A DNA stretch of 48,945 nucleotides from an uncultured Collinsella sp. (GCA_902491565.1 CABUIE010000014.1:1-48945); one strand, 5' to 3'. Counted from the stretch's first letter, positions 18,336-28,718 are shown. Numbers and translations are program-made. Notes: generated by a model not told the origin, from the sequence alone.

Positions 18336-18555
18336 TGTCTTGATCTGTAACAGAAAGACAGTCTTTGAGCCTCTAGTTGTTACAGAACAAGATCTTTCGG
18401 CACCGCGTCCAGCCTTTGTCTCAATCTGTAACAGCTAGGTCGACTTTTAGCCCGTAGATGTTACAGATTGAGACATTCCCCCAGCCCGTTGCCGAACATC
18501 TCAATCTGTAACATTTACGGGCCTAAACAGCCGCCAAACGTTACAGATTGAGACA
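18336..18555. repeat. Array of three 'CTGTAACA' palindromic elements (units 8-10)
   Basis: The units span 18336-18394, 18417-18475 and 18497-18555, all with 25-nt cores. Unit starts are 81 and 80 bp apart, with linkers of 22 and 21 nt. Unit 9 has a perfect pair of consensus arms. The array lies directly upstream of the PD-(D/E)XK-like gene and downstream of the gene at 18591-19298. Confidence 0.94.
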
Positions 18556-18590
18556 AAGTCAGGGCAGCAGGGCGACACCAGCCACATCCC

Positions 18591-19298
18591 CTACTCCCAC
18601 TCCTGCTCGTAGATGTTAAGCGACTTCACGTACCGCCCCTGGGCACCCATGATGTCGCGGACCAGGCGCAAGAAGAAACTGATGCACGAGGTGTCAAAGC
18701 CATCCTGCAGGTCCTCCGGATGCACCGCACCAGGCCCATCGACCGCCGTGTCACTCAGGCGTGCGATGTCATACAGATAGAGTTGTCCCGCCGTCAGCCA
18801 GACATCGTCGACGCAAGCGAGGCGCACCGCAATCGCGCCGTCGCTCCAATGCTCCTTTTGCACGATATGCGGGTCGTAGACATCAAAGCGACGGTCGGTG
18901 CGCGTATCCTTCAGCGCAACCATGCCGTTCGCAGGATCCTTGTCCAAAATGCCAAAGCGCGAGAAATACTGCGTGTCGCGTACCTGCTCGAGCCGCTTGA
19001 GCGAGGCAGGCGAAAGCGATGCCGGCGGCTCGTCAACATACAGCTCGAGCAGCGTCTTGCCATGGCGATAGGAGCGCTCGAAGAGCAGCCAATCGGTAAA
19101 CGCCATGTTGTAGGCCATGATTTCGTTTTGCGAAGGCTCGGTGCAATAGCTGAGCCACGGGTCGACAATGATCTCGAACTGTTCGCGCGCCGGCTCCAAA
19201 AACTGGAACTTCCGCAGCATCCAAAAATGGGCTATGTCGGCAATATCGTTGCCGACGGCTTCGGCTAGCTGCGCTCGGTCTAAAGCGTGGTCAGTCAT
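18591..19298 (-). CDS. Hypothetical protein, 235 aa
   Basis: I do not recognise this soluble, acidic protein. It has no signal peptide or membrane segment. It is rich in aromatic residues (for example HFWMLRKFQFLEP and AYNMAFTDWLLFERSY), which suggests a folded helical domain. The segment GILDKDPANGMVALKDTRTDRRFDVYDP looks like a beta-rich middle. GAGGAGG lies correctly upstream of the ATG, so it is a real gene. It is monocistronic, with a repeat array past its stop. Confidence 0.75.
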   Translation of the reverse strand: MTDHALDRAQLAEAVGNDIADIAHFWMLRKFQFLEPAREQFEIIVDPWLSYCTEPSQNEIMAYNMAFTDWLLFERSYRHGKTLLELYVDEPPASLSPASLKRLEQVRDTQYFSRFGILDKDPANGMVALKDTRTDRRFDVYDPHIVQKEHWSDGAIAVRLACVDDVWLTAGQLYLYDIARLSDTAVDGPGAVHPEDLQDGFDTSCISFFLRLVRDIMGAQGRYVKSLNIYEQEWE

Positions 19299-19593
19299 GG
19301 CATCCTCCTCAAACTGATAGACCTCAATTTGAGCTTACGAGGAGGGTGGTCGGCCACGACCAGCGCGGGCAAAATAGGCCTCCGGCTGCAAACCAGATGC
19401 TGACCAAACACTTGACGAAAAGCTTGACCGAAAATGCGCACCGCAACAAAACCGCAGGTAAACATAGACGGCCAACCCGCCCTTTTGAGCCAGATACCCA
19501 CAGCCACCACAGAAACAACAGGTGACCACAGCCCAAGAAGTCGACAAATAAACACCCGTACGTCGACAAACGAGCAAATCGCTCGCAAAGAGT

Positions 19594-19634
19594 GTCCCCA
19601 ACGACTAGACAAAAAATGACTAGTCATTGGGGAC
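19594..19634. repeat. 'CTAGTCATTGGGGAC' palindrome, copy 1
   Basis: GTCCCCAACGACTAG (19594-19608) and CTAGTCATTGGGGAC (19620-19634) pair at 14 of 15 positions around an A-rich loop. The same arm occurs twice as a direct repeat at 48807-48848. The rest of 19299-19651 holds no credible gene: the open frames there lack ribosome sites and homology signals. Confidence 0.7.
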
Positions 19635-19651
19635 GTTCTTAAATGACTACT

Positions 19652-21133
<1,482 letters not shown>

Positions 21134-21138
21134 GGCAC

Positions 21139-24100
21139 TTACGCCTCCTTCTTGGTCGAAGCAACAGAACCGGTAGCGACCACGGGCGCAACACCTGCGC
21201 CCGCAGCATCGCCCACAGCATCAAAGCGAGCGACATCCGCGGCGCTCGCGCGACCGGTCACAATGTCAAACGCCAGCTCCTCGGCTTGCGCGTGCGTCTT
21301 GCCCACAGCCTCGGCCGCAGCGACAATCGCCAGCACGCGCTCGTACTCGGTTGGAATGACCTTCACAAAGTGCTTGCTCATCGTCTCAAAGCTGTAGAGC
21401 AGCTTAATGCCGCGCGGGCTCTGGGTCGCATCCACGTGCTCCTGGATGAGCGCGCGAATCTGCGCCAGCTCGCCGGCCGTCGGGGCCTTGAGCTCAACGC
21501 TCTCGTGGTTCACGCGGGCGTCGAGCGTGCCGTACTGGTCAAAGACGTAGGCCACGCCGCCTGTCATGCCGGCGGCGAAGTTCTGTCCAACCTCGCCCAG
21601 GATGAGCGCCAGACCGCCCGTCATGTACTCGCAGCCATGGTTACCGCAGCCCTCGACCACCACGGTGGCGCCGGAGTTACGCACGGCAAAACGCTGGCCG
21701 GCAAGACCGTTAATGAAGCCGCGGCCGCTCGTGGCACCAAAGAACGCAACGTTGCCCACGATGATGTTCTCGTCGAACTTGTAGGTCGCATGCGGGTTGG
21801 GGCGCACCGACACCTCGCCGCCCGAAAGGCCCTTGCCAAAGTAGTCGTTGGCGTCGCCGCACACGTTGAGCGTAATGCCGCGCGGCAGGAAGGCGCCAAA
21901 GCTCTGACCGGCCGAACCATCGCAATCGATGGTGATGGAGCCGGCGGGCAGCCCCTCGGGATGTGCCTTGGTCACCGCGTTGCCCAGGATGGTGCCCACG
22001 CAGCGGTTGACGTTGGCGATATCGGCGCGGAAGCGAATCGGACGCAGATGCGCACGGGCATCGGCCGTATAGGGCACAAACAACGTGGAGTCGAGCGTCT
22101 TGTCGAGCTCGCTGTCCGCGGCCATCTGCAGCAGGAAGTGGCGACCGTCGGCGCCCGGAATATGGGCACCGAACTCGCAGGTCGCGCTCGCCAGCACGGG
22201 CGACAGGTCGAGCAGATTTGCTTTGCGGTTGCCCGGTACCTCGATCTGGCGCAGGCACTCGGGATGGCCGACCATCTCGTCGATGGTGCGGAAGCCCAGG
22301 CTCGCCATGACCTCGCGCAACTGCTCGGCAACAAAGAGCATAAAGTGCTCAACGTGCTCGGGCTTACCGCGGAAGCCGCGACGCAGGCGGCAGTTTTGCG
22401 TGGCGATGCCGGCCGGGCAGGTATCCTGCTGGCAGTCACGCTGCATGAGGCAGCCCATGGAGATGAGCGGCATGGTCGCAAAGCCAAACTCCTCGGCGCC
22501 CAACAAGCAGGCGACGGCGACATCGGTACCGTCCATGAGCTTGCCGTCAGCCTCGAGCACCACGCGTGAGCGCAGGCCGTTTTGCAGCAGCGTCTGCTGG
22601 GCCTCGGCAAGGCCAAGCTCCAGCGGCAGACCGGCGTGCCAGATCGAATCGCGCGCCGCGGCACCCGAGCCGCCGTTATGGCCACTGATCAAAATCTTGT
22701 CGGCGGCACCCTTGGCCACACCGGTTGCGATAGTGCCGACGCCGGCCTCGCTGACCAGCTTGACCGACACACGTGCGCCGGGGTTGGCGTTCCTAAGATC
22801 GAAGATAAGCTCCGCCAGGTCCTCGATAGAGTAAATATCGTGGTGAGGCGGAGGCGAGATCAGGCCGATGCCGGGCGTGGACTGACGGACCTCGGCGATC
22901 CAGGGGTAGACCTTCTTGCCGGGCAGGTGGCCGCCCTCGCCGGGCTTGGCGCCCTGGGCCATCTTAATCTGAATCTCGAAGGCGCTGCACAGGTAGCGGC
23001 TCGTCACGCCAAAGCGCGCGCTTGCCACCTGCTTGATGGCGGAGTTCTTGGAGTTACCGTTAGCCAGCGGGGTCTCGCGACGCGGATCCTCACCGCCCTC
23101 GCCGGAGTTGGAACGGCCGTGCAGGCGGTTCATGGCGATGGCCATGCACTCGTGTGCCTCTTTGCTGATGGAGCCGTACGACATAGCGCCGGTGTTAAAG
23201 CGGCGGACGATGTTGAGCGCGGGCTCGACCTCGTCGAGTGCCACCGGAGTACGGCCGCTGGCATCAAAGTCGAGCAAGTCGCGCAGGCGCACGGCACGGC
23301 CGGTGCGGTGCAGGCGGGCGCTGTACTCCTTAAAGGTGTCGTAGCTGTCCTCGCGGCAGGCGGTCTGCAGCAGGTAGACGGTCTGAGGGTCGATCAGGTG
23401 ATCCTCGCCGCCGAGCGGGCGCCACTTGGTCAGACCCAGCGTGGGCAGCTGATCGGGAGCCGGGCTCTTAAGGATGGCGAGCGCGGCGTCGTGGCGCTCG
23501 TTTTGCTCGCGCTCAACGTCCTCGACACCCATACCGCCCACACGGCTCACCGTGCCGGCGAAGTACGCGTTGACGAACTCCGGCGTAAAGCCCACGGCCT
23601 CGAAGATCTGCGCCGAATGGTAGCTCTGCACCGTGGAGATGCCCATCTTGGACATGATGGAGACGATGCCCGCCGTCGCGGCCTTGTTGTAGTTGGCGAT
23701 GCCCTGCTCGGCCGTCACGTCCAGGTCGCCGCGTGCCGCCAAGTCGCGGATGCACGCATGAGCGTTGTACGGATAGATGCCGCTCGCGGAGTAACCCACC
23801 AGTGCCGCAAAGTCGTGCGGGGACACGGCGTCGCCGCACTCCACCACGATGTCGGCAAAGGTGCGCACGCCGGCGCGGATCAGGTGGTTGTGCACGCAGC
23901 CCACGGCGAGCAGCGACGGCACGGGCACCTCGCCCGCAGCGGCACGATCGCTCAACACCACGATGTTCACGCCGTCGCGGACCGCAGCCTCAACATCCTC
24001 TGCAAGCTGCTTGAGCGCAGTCTGCAGCGCGCCCTCGCCGGCATCGCGGCGGTAGACGGCACGGAAACGGCGGGTCTTAAAGCCAACACGGTCAATCGCG

Positions 24101-25845
24101 CAAATGCGGTCGAACTCCTCCTCGCTCAGCAGCGGGCGCTCCAGGCGCACCAGCTGGCAGGCCGTACGGGAGTCCTCGAGCAAGTTGCCGTGGTTGCCCA
24201 GGTAGAGCGTGGTCGAAGTCACCATATGCTCGCGCAGGGCATCGATCGGCGGGTTCGTGACCTGGGCGAACAGCTGATAGAAGTAGTCGAAGAACGAGCG
24301 CGTCTTCTTGGACAGGCAGGCCAGCGGCGCATCGATGCCCATCGAGGCGAGCGGTGCCTTGCCCTGCTGGGCCATGGGACGCACGACCTCGTCAACATCA
24401 TCCCAGTGATACCCGAGCTTAGCCATGCGCACGGCGGCGGGCACCTCGGCGTCCTCGGCGGGCGTTGCCGCGGCAGGCCTATCGAGCGCGTCGACGGTCA
24501 GCGTCTCCTCGGCAATCCAATCACGGTAGGGCTTTTCCTTGGCATAGCGGGCGCGCAGCTCGTCGTTGTAGATGACGCGGCCGCGGGCAAAGTCGACCTC
24601 GAGCATCTGGCCCGGTCCCAGACAGCCGCTCGTCAGGATGTTCTCGGGGCTCACCTCGATGGTGCCCCCCTCGCTTGCCAGCATAAAGCGACCGTCGCGC
24701 GTCACATAGTAGCGGGCGGGACGCAGGCCGTTACGGTCGAGGGCGGCACCCAGCGTGCGACCGTCGGTAAAGGCGATGGCCGCCGGGCCATCCCACGGCT
24801 CCATGAGCATGGACTGGTAAGCGTCGTAGGCGCGGCGCTCCTCACTCAGGTTGTCGTTGTGGTCCCACGGCTCGGGCAACAGCATGGACGCGGCACGCGT
24901 AAGCGGGCGACCGTTCATGACCAAAAACTCAAGCACGTTGTCCAGAATCGCGGAATCGGAGCCCTCGCGGTTGATGATGGGCATCACGCGCTCAAGATCA
25001 TGCTGCAGCACGGGACTGTACAGGTTGGGCTCGCGGGCGCGGATCCAGTTGACGTTACCCTTGAGGGTGTTGATCTCGCCGTTGTGAATGATAAAACGGT
25101 TGGGGTGCGCACGCTCCCAGCTGGGCGTGGTGTTGGTGGAGTAGCGCGAGTGGACGAGCGCCACGGCCGTTTTGACGGCGGCGTCGTTGAGATCGATGAA
25201 GAAGCGGCGCATCTGCGTGGCGACCAGCATGCCCTTGTACACGATGGTGCGCGAGCTCATGGAGCAGACGTAGAAGATCTTGTCGCGCAAGGCGAACTCG
25301 GCGTCGGCCTTCTTCTCGATGGTGCGGCGGCACACATACAGGCGACGCTCGAAGGCGTCGCCGGCGGGCGTGTCGTCGGGGCGGCCCAGGAAGGCCTGCA
25401 AGATTGTGGGCATGCAGGCGCGGGCCGTCTCGCCCAGGTCGTGCGGGTCGACCGGCACCTCGCGCCAGAAGAGCAGCGGCACGCCGGCTTCGGCGCAGCC
25501 CTCCTCAAACACGCGGCGGGCATCCTCTACACCCTTGTCGTCCTGCGGGAAGAACAGCATGGCCACGCCATAGTCGCCCTCTGCCGGCAGAATCTGACCG
25601 CACTTTTGAGCCTCTTTACGGAAAAAGTGATGCGGAACCTGAAACAGGATTCCGGCGCCGTCGCCGGTGTTCTTCTCGAGTCCGGTGCCGCCGCGGTGCT
25701 CCAAGTTGACCAGAATGGACAGTGCGTCGTCCAGAATCTGGTGATGACGCTCGCCGTTGATATCGGCAAGCGCGCCGATGTCACATGCATCGTGGTCGAA
25801 TTCGGGGCGATAAAGGCCCTGCTGCTGAGCGGAATCTGCCTGCAT
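21139..25845 (-). CDS. gltB: Glutamate synthase large subunit
   Basis: This 1568-residue subunit makes two glutamates from 2-oxoglutarate and glutamine. The N-terminal class II amidotransferase domain would begin at Cys21 (HDACDIGALADING) after a short propeptide. The family usually has CG at this point, and here it is CD. HRGGTGLEKNTGDGAG follows. The FMN domain and the 3Fe-4S cysteines CLMQRDCQQDTCPAG are present, as is the C-terminal GxGxG structural domain. GGGGAGG precedes the ATG. It is the first gene of a gltBD operon, divergent from mntH. A 1100-codon open frame opposite it is a coding-bias shadow. Confidence 0.97.
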   Translation of the reverse strand: MQADSAQQQGLYRPEFDHDACDIGALADINGERHHQILDDALSILVNLEHRGGTGLEKNTGDGAGILFQVPHHFFRKEAQKCGQILPAEGDYGVAMLFFPQDDKGVEDARRVFEEGCAEAGVPLLFWREVPVDPHDLGETARACMPTILQAFLGRPDDTPAGDAFERRLYVCRRTIEKKADAEFALRDKIFYVCSMSSRTIVYKGMLVATQMRRFFIDLNDAAVKTAVALVHSRYSTNTTPSWERAHPNRFIIHNGEINTLKGNVNWIRAREPNLYSPVLQHDLERVMPIINREGSDSAILDNVLEFLVMNGRPLTRAASMLLPEPWDHNDNLSEERRAYDAYQSMLMEPWDGPAAIAFTDGRTLGAALDRNGLRPARYYVTRDGRFMLASEGGTIEVSPENILTSGCLGPGQMLEVDFARGRVIYNDELRARYAKEKPYRDWIAEETLTVDALDRPAAATPAEDAEVPAAVRMAKLGYHWDDVDEVVRPMAQQGKAPLASMGIDAPLACLSKKTRSFFDYFYQLFAQVTNPPIDALREHMVTSTTLYLGNHGNLLEDSRTACQLVRLERPLLSEEEFDRICAIDRVGFKTRRFRAVYRRDAGEGALQTALKQLAEDVEAAVRDGVNIVVLSDRAAAGEVPVPSLLAVGCVHNHLIRAGVRTFADIVVECGDAVSPHDFAALVGYSASGIYPYNAHACIRDLAARGDLDVTAEQGIANYNKAATAGIVSIMSKMGISTVQSYHSAQIFEAVGFTPEFVNAYFAGTVSRVGGMGVEDVEREQNERHDAALAILKSPAPDQLPTLGLTKWRPLGGEDHLIDPQTVYLLQTACREDSYDTFKEYSARLHRTGRAVRLRDLLDFDASGRTPVALDEVEPALNIVRRFNTGAMSYGSISKEAHECMAIAMNRLHGRSNSGEGGEDPRRETPLANGNSKNSAIKQVASARFGVTSRYLCSAFEIQIKMAQGAKPGEGGHLPGKKVYPWIAEVRQSTPGIGLISPPPHHDIYSIEDLAELIFDLRNANPGARVSVKLVSEAGVGTIATGVAKGAADKILISGHNGGSGAAARDSIWHAGLPLELGLAEAQQTLLQNGLRSRVVLEADGKLMDGTDVAVACLLGAEEFGFATMPLISMGCLMQRDCQQDTCPAGIATQNCRLRRGFRGKPEHVEHFMLFVAEQLREVMASLGFRTIDEMVGHPECLRQIEVPGNRKANLLDLSPVLASATCEFGAHIPGADGRHFLLQMAADSELDKTLDSTLFVPYTADARAHLRPIRFRADIANVNRCVGTILGNAVTKAHPEGLPAGSITIDCDGSAGQSFGAFLPRGITLNVCGDANDYFGKGLSGGEVSVRPNPHATYKFDENIIVGNVAFFGATSGRGFINGLAGQRFAVRNSGATVVVEGCGNHGCEYMTGGLALILGEVGQNFAAGMTGGVAYVFDQYGTLDARVNHESVELKAPTAGELAQIRALIQEHVDATQSPRGIKLLYSFETMSKHFVKVIPTEYERVLAIVAAAEAVGKTHAQAEELAFDIVTGRASAADVARFDAVGDAAGAGVAPVVATGSVASTKKEA

Positions 25846-26026
25846 CGCGATCCTCCCCTTGGTGTTAGACAGTCAGTTGAATAGGCATACTAGGAGCATC
25901 ACCGGCCCGTTGTGTTTCCCGCCCGTTTCGAAACAATCGCGTAACGCACGCCCTACGAATGGACACCGCCGACCTCAAGGGCGACAACAAGGGCCCAGGT
26001 TCGGCCCGTAAGCTCACCGCTTCAAA

Positions 26027-26244
26027 CATCTCAATCTGTAACAGGAGGAGCCGATTTTGGCGCTTAGATGTTACAGATTGAGATATTCTGCAGGACAGTT
26101 TTGGTTTGTCTCAATCTGTAACATGAAGGGCCGGTTTTGCAGCTAACTGTTACAGATCGAGATGTTCCATAGGACCATTTCTTCCTGTCTTGATCTGTAA
26201 CACCTAGGCCCAATTTCCATCCCTTGTTGTTACAGATCGAGACA
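26027..26244. repeat. Array of three 'CTGTAACA' palindromic elements (units 11-13)
   Basis: The units span 26027-26085, 26107-26164 and 26186-26244, with cores of 25, 24 and 25 nt. Starts are 80 and 79 bp apart, with 21-nt linkers. The array sits in the 520-bp divergent region between gltB and mntH, between the two promoters. The 25846-26026 part shows no gene. Confidence 0.94.
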
Positions 26245-26296
26245 TTTCGGCAGCTCCCTTTCACCAGCCTATCCAAATACAACAATTTTGTTAGTC

Positions 26297-26328
26297 TTGG
26301 TTAACTTTTTAGCCTAAAACAGGTATCC
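26297..26328 (+). promoter_or_regulatory. mntH promoter with DtxR/MntR-like operator
   Basis: TTGGTT (26297-26302) and TATCCT (26323-26328) are candidate -35 and -10 boxes with a long 20-bp spacer. The spacer contains the perfect 13-bp palindrome TTTTAGCCTAAAA (26307-26319). Operators of the DtxR/IdeR/MntR family have TTAG-CTAA half-sites, so Mn- or Fe-dependent repression is plausible. No such regulator is in the window. Confidence 0.45.
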
Positions 26329-26365
26329 TTTGCGGCGTCAAGCAAACGGCACGCAGGAGCTCGCC

Positions 26366-27622
26366 ATGCTCAACCATCTCAAACAACACTTTTGCTCCCG
26401 ACGCACCGGTGGTCACGGAGGCCTAGACATTGCGCGGCATATCGGCCCCGGGTTGCTCGTGACCGTCGGCTTTATCGATCCGGGCAACTGGGCCTCCAAT
26501 ATGGCCGCGGGCTCGCAGTTTGGCTACGCGCTGCTGTGGATCGTCACGCTGTCCACGATCATGCTCATCGCGTTGCAGCACAACGCGGCGCACCTGGGCA
26601 TCGCCACAGGCACCTGTCTTGCCGAGGCCACGACACGCTACCTCCCCCGCATCGTGGGACGCGCAGTGCTCGGCAGCGCCTATCTCGCGACCATCGCCAC
26701 CGCCATGGCCGAAGTCCTGGGTGGCGCGATTGCCCTTCAAATGCTCTTTGGGCTGCCCGTGCGCGCGGGCTGCGTCATCGTGGCGGCAGTATCGATGGCG
26801 ATGCTCATGACGAGCTCCTACAAGCGCGCCGAGCGATGGATCATCGCCTTCGTAGGCGTGGTAGGACTCTCGTTTTTGGCTGAGCTTACGCTGGTCAAGG
26901 TCGACTGGCCGCAGGCCGCCGCAAGCTGGATCACACCCAGTATGCCCACCGGCTCGGCCGCGATTATCGTAAGTGTCCTAGGCGCGGTCGTTATGCCTCA
27001 CAACCTCTTCCTGCACTCCGAGGTCATCCAATCCATGCACTTCGAAGGCCAAGGCGAGCAGATTATCGAGGAACGTCTGCGCTACGAGCTCTTCGACACG
27101 CTCTTTTCGATGGGCGTGGGCTGGGCGATCAACTCGGCCATGGTCATCCTGGCCGCAACGACCTTCTTTGCGCATGGCATTGTCGTAGACGACCTCGCCG
27201 TCGCAGCGGACATGCTCTCCCCCATTCTGGGCCCGGCAAGCTCGACCATCTTTGCGGTGGCACTGCTGTTTGCGGGCATATCGAGTAGTGTGACGGCAGG
27301 CATGGCGGCAGGCACCATCACCGCGGGCATGTTCGACGAGGAATACGACATCCACGACCGACATTCCTCGATCGGGGTGGCGGCCTGTTTCGCCGGCGCA
27401 GTGGCGGCGTGCTTGGTCGTCCCGAATCCTTTTGAGGGTCTCATTTGGAGTCAGGCGCTGCTGTCTCTTCAGCTGCCGATTACGGTCTTTGTGCTCATAC
27501 GGCTCACCAGCTCACGCCGCGTCATGGGCAAATACGCCAACTCGCGCCCGCACAACGCGCTGCTCGTAGGGATCGGCGTCATCGTGACGATTCTCGACAT
27601 CGTGCTGCTAACGGGGATGTAA
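26366..27622 (+). CDS. mntH: Nramp-family Mn(II)/Fe(II) transporter
   Basis: This 418-residue, multi-span membrane protein imports divalent metal with protons. The diagnostic metal-site motifs are both present: DPGNWA in the first helix and MPHNLFLHSEV in the sixth. The length fits MntH. I chose the ATG after CAGGAG; a TTG 12 codons upstream has no ribosome site. It is a single gene with a metalloregulator-like palindrome in its promoter region, followed by a half repeat and the rubredoxin terminator on the other strand. Confidence 0.95.
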   Translation: MLNHLKQHFCSRRTGGHGGLDIARHIGPGLLVTVGFIDPGNWASNMAAGSQFGYALLWIVTLSTIMLIALQHNAAHLGIATGTCLAEATTRYLPRIVGRAVLGSAYLATIATAMAEVLGGAIALQMLFGLPVRAGCVIVAAVSMAMLMTSSYKRAERWIIAFVGVVGLSFLAELTLVKVDWPQAAASWITPSMPTGSAAIIVSVLGAVVMPHNLFLHSEVIQSMHFEGQGEQIIEERLRYELFDTLFSMGVGWAINSAMVILAATTFFAHGIVVDDLAVAADMLSPILGPASSTIFAVALLFAGISSSVTAGMAAGTITAGMFDEEYDIHDRHSSIGVAACFAGAVAACLVVPNPFEGLIWSQALLSLQLPITVFVLIRLTSSRRVMGKYANSRPHNALLVGIGVIVTILDIVLLTGM

Positions 27623-27650
27623 TTGAGATGGCGTGACTGTCCAGATATAA

Positions 27651-27667
27651 CGTCTTAATCTGTAACA
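27651..27667. repeat. Half 'CTGTAACA' element downstream of mntH
   Basis: CGTCTTAATCTGTAACA matches the family left arm at 15 of 17 positions. No right arm is found 42 bp on; the rubredoxin terminator begins near that point instead. It looks like a decayed or truncated copy. Confidence 0.65.
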
Positions 27668-27700
27668 CGTGAGACCGTTTTAAACCGTCAGATAAATCAA

Positions 27701-27735
27701 AAGGGTCCCGGCCGGAATATCCAGCCGGGACCCTT
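27701..27735 (-). terminator. Rubredoxin gene terminator
   Basis: AAGGGTCCCGGC (27701-27712) pairs perfectly with GCCGGGACCCTT (27724-27735). On the minus strand it is followed by TTTTGATTTATC. Confidence 0.88.
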
Positions 27736-27775
27736 GGACAGAGCTCTGTATGGCTAATCGCCGTGTGTCTACGAG

Positions 27776-27919
27776 TTACTCCTCGACGAGCTCAAACTCA
27801 TCGGGGCCGACGCCGCAGACCGGGCATACGTAGTCCTCGGGCAGCTCGGGCGTGTCGACCTCAACCTCGTAACCGCAAACGACGCACACAAACTTATACG
27901 TCTTCTTCTCCTCAGCCAT
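27776..27919 (-). CDS. Rubredoxin
   Basis: This 47-residue gene encodes a one-iron electron carrier with the two Cys knuckles CVVCGYEV and CPVCGVGPDEFE, all four iron ligands, and the usual DEFE tail. AGGAG lies upstream of the ATG. A good promoter sits just upstream (27964-27991), and a flavin reductase gene lies 89 bp upstream on the same strand. Rubredoxins with such partners pass electrons to oxygen- or peroxide-reducing enzymes in anaerobes, so a role in oxidative defence is likely (inference). Confidence 0.93.
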   Translation of the reverse strand: MAEEKKTYKFVCVVCGYEVEVDTPELPEDYVCPVCGVGPDEFELVEE

Positions 27920-27963
27920 GATGTTCTCCTCTCGAACGCGACTGGTGATGTACTTCGTTTAAT

Positions 27964-27991
27964 AGTATAGATTCTCAATAATATAATGCAA
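27964..27991 (-). promoter_or_regulatory. Rubredoxin promoter, AT-rich with possible Fur/PerR-like box
   Basis: On the minus strand TTGCAT (27986-27991) and TATACT (27964-27969) are 16 bp apart in a locally AT-rich stretch. The overlapping TTATATTATTGAGAA agrees with the PerR consensus at about 11 of 14 fixed positions. Peroxide or iron control is only a suggestion. Confidence 0.5.
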
Positions 27992-28008
27992 GTATTTTTA
28001 AAACATTT

Positions 28009-28512
28009 CTAGCCTTGATACGAGGATGCCTTCGGAGGCGTCTTGCCCTTCAGGACCTTGTGATAGTAGTCGTACGTCAGCGGCGTCTCGTCGCTCAGGC
28101 GCTCGGCATCCTCGACCTCGCCAATAAAGAGCAGGTGCGTGCCCACATCCACGGTATCAATCAGACGGCAGCTAAACAGCGCCGCCGCGTGCTCGGGCAC
28201 ATAGGGCATGCCCAGAGCGGTCTCGCGGGTCTCGTACTTGGCAAACTTGTCGTAATCGCTGCTGGTGCGGAAGCCAAAGTTGCCGATATAGAGCATATCG
28301 GCCGTCTGGTCGATCACGGTCAGCGCGAACGCTTTGGCCGATGCGATGACGCCCGAGGTGACATTGTCCTTGTTCACGGCAACCGAGATGCGCGGCGGCG
28401 CGGACGTCACCTGCACCGCCGTGTTGATGACGCAGCCGGCACGCAGCCCGTCGGCCGCGGCACTCACCACATACAGGCCGCTCGGCATCGTAAAGAACGC
28501 AGTTTTGTCCAT
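28009..28512 (-). CDS. Flavin reductase-like FMN-binding protein
   Basis: This 167-residue protein belongs to the flavin reductase/split-barrel family. MPSGLYVVSA at the N-terminus, PPRISVAVNKDN and the F-A-L-T-V-I region are typical FMN-contacting segments. It resembles the flavin reductase half of high-molecular-weight rubredoxin (Hrb), an NAD(P)H:rubredoxin oxidoreductase. The rubredoxin half is here a separate gene 89 bp downstream. GGGGAG precedes the chosen ATG; the open frame runs 64 codons further upstream but crosses the smpB terminator and a palindrome. Confidence 0.85.
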   Translation of the reverse strand: MDKTAFFTMPSGLYVVSAAADGLRAGCVINTAVQVTSAPPRISVAVNKDNVTSGVIASAKAFALTVIDQTADMLYIGNFGFRTSSDYDKFAKYETRETALGMPYVPEHAAALFSCRLIDTVDVGTHLLFIGEVEDAERLSDETPLTYDYYHKVLKGKTPPKASSYQG

Positions 28513-28566
28513 AACGATCACTCCCCTAACCCAGGATTGAACCTCATGGATGTATGTACCCACAAA

Positions 28567-28597
28567 AAAGGCGGCACCCATAACGGACGCCGCCTTT
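28567..28597 (-). terminator. smpB-side terminator
   Basis: AAAGGCGGC (28567-28575) pairs with GCCGCCTTT (28589-28597). On the minus strand TTTTTTG follows. It lies about 120 bp past the smpB stop. Confidence 0.85.
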
Positions 28598-28639
28598 GAG
28601 ACATATGTGTCAGAACAGTAAGAAAGATGAGACACCCAC

Positions 28640-28706
28640 AGTTGCGGTGAAATAGGGACTGAATAGTCCCTCAAACAGGCAAAACAGTCCGTATTCCACC
28701 GCAACT
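28640..28706. repeat. Palindrome with 21-bp arms, 'GTTGCGGTGAAATA' family, copy B
   Basis: 28640-28660 and the complement of 28686-28706 agree at 19 of 21 positions. The arms match those of 14465-14531, while the loops are unrelated. It lies in the 3' untranslated region of smpB, between stop and terminator. Confidence 0.82.
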
Positions 28707-28718
28707 TATACAGAGTGC

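Noticed and set aside
19295..19627. 110-codon minus-strand open frame in the gap before gltD
   Set aside because: It has no ribosome site, a cysteine- and tryptophan-rich random composition, and it overlaps a palindrome.
22582..25884. 1100-codon open frame opposite gltB
   Set aside because: It is a high-GC coding shadow; gltB has all family motifs and a proper ribosome site.
26027..26244. Rho-independent terminators
   Set aside because: The 17-bp arms enclose 24-25-nt loops, have no T-tract after them, occur upstream of divergent genes and are repeated up to three times; none of this fits terminators.
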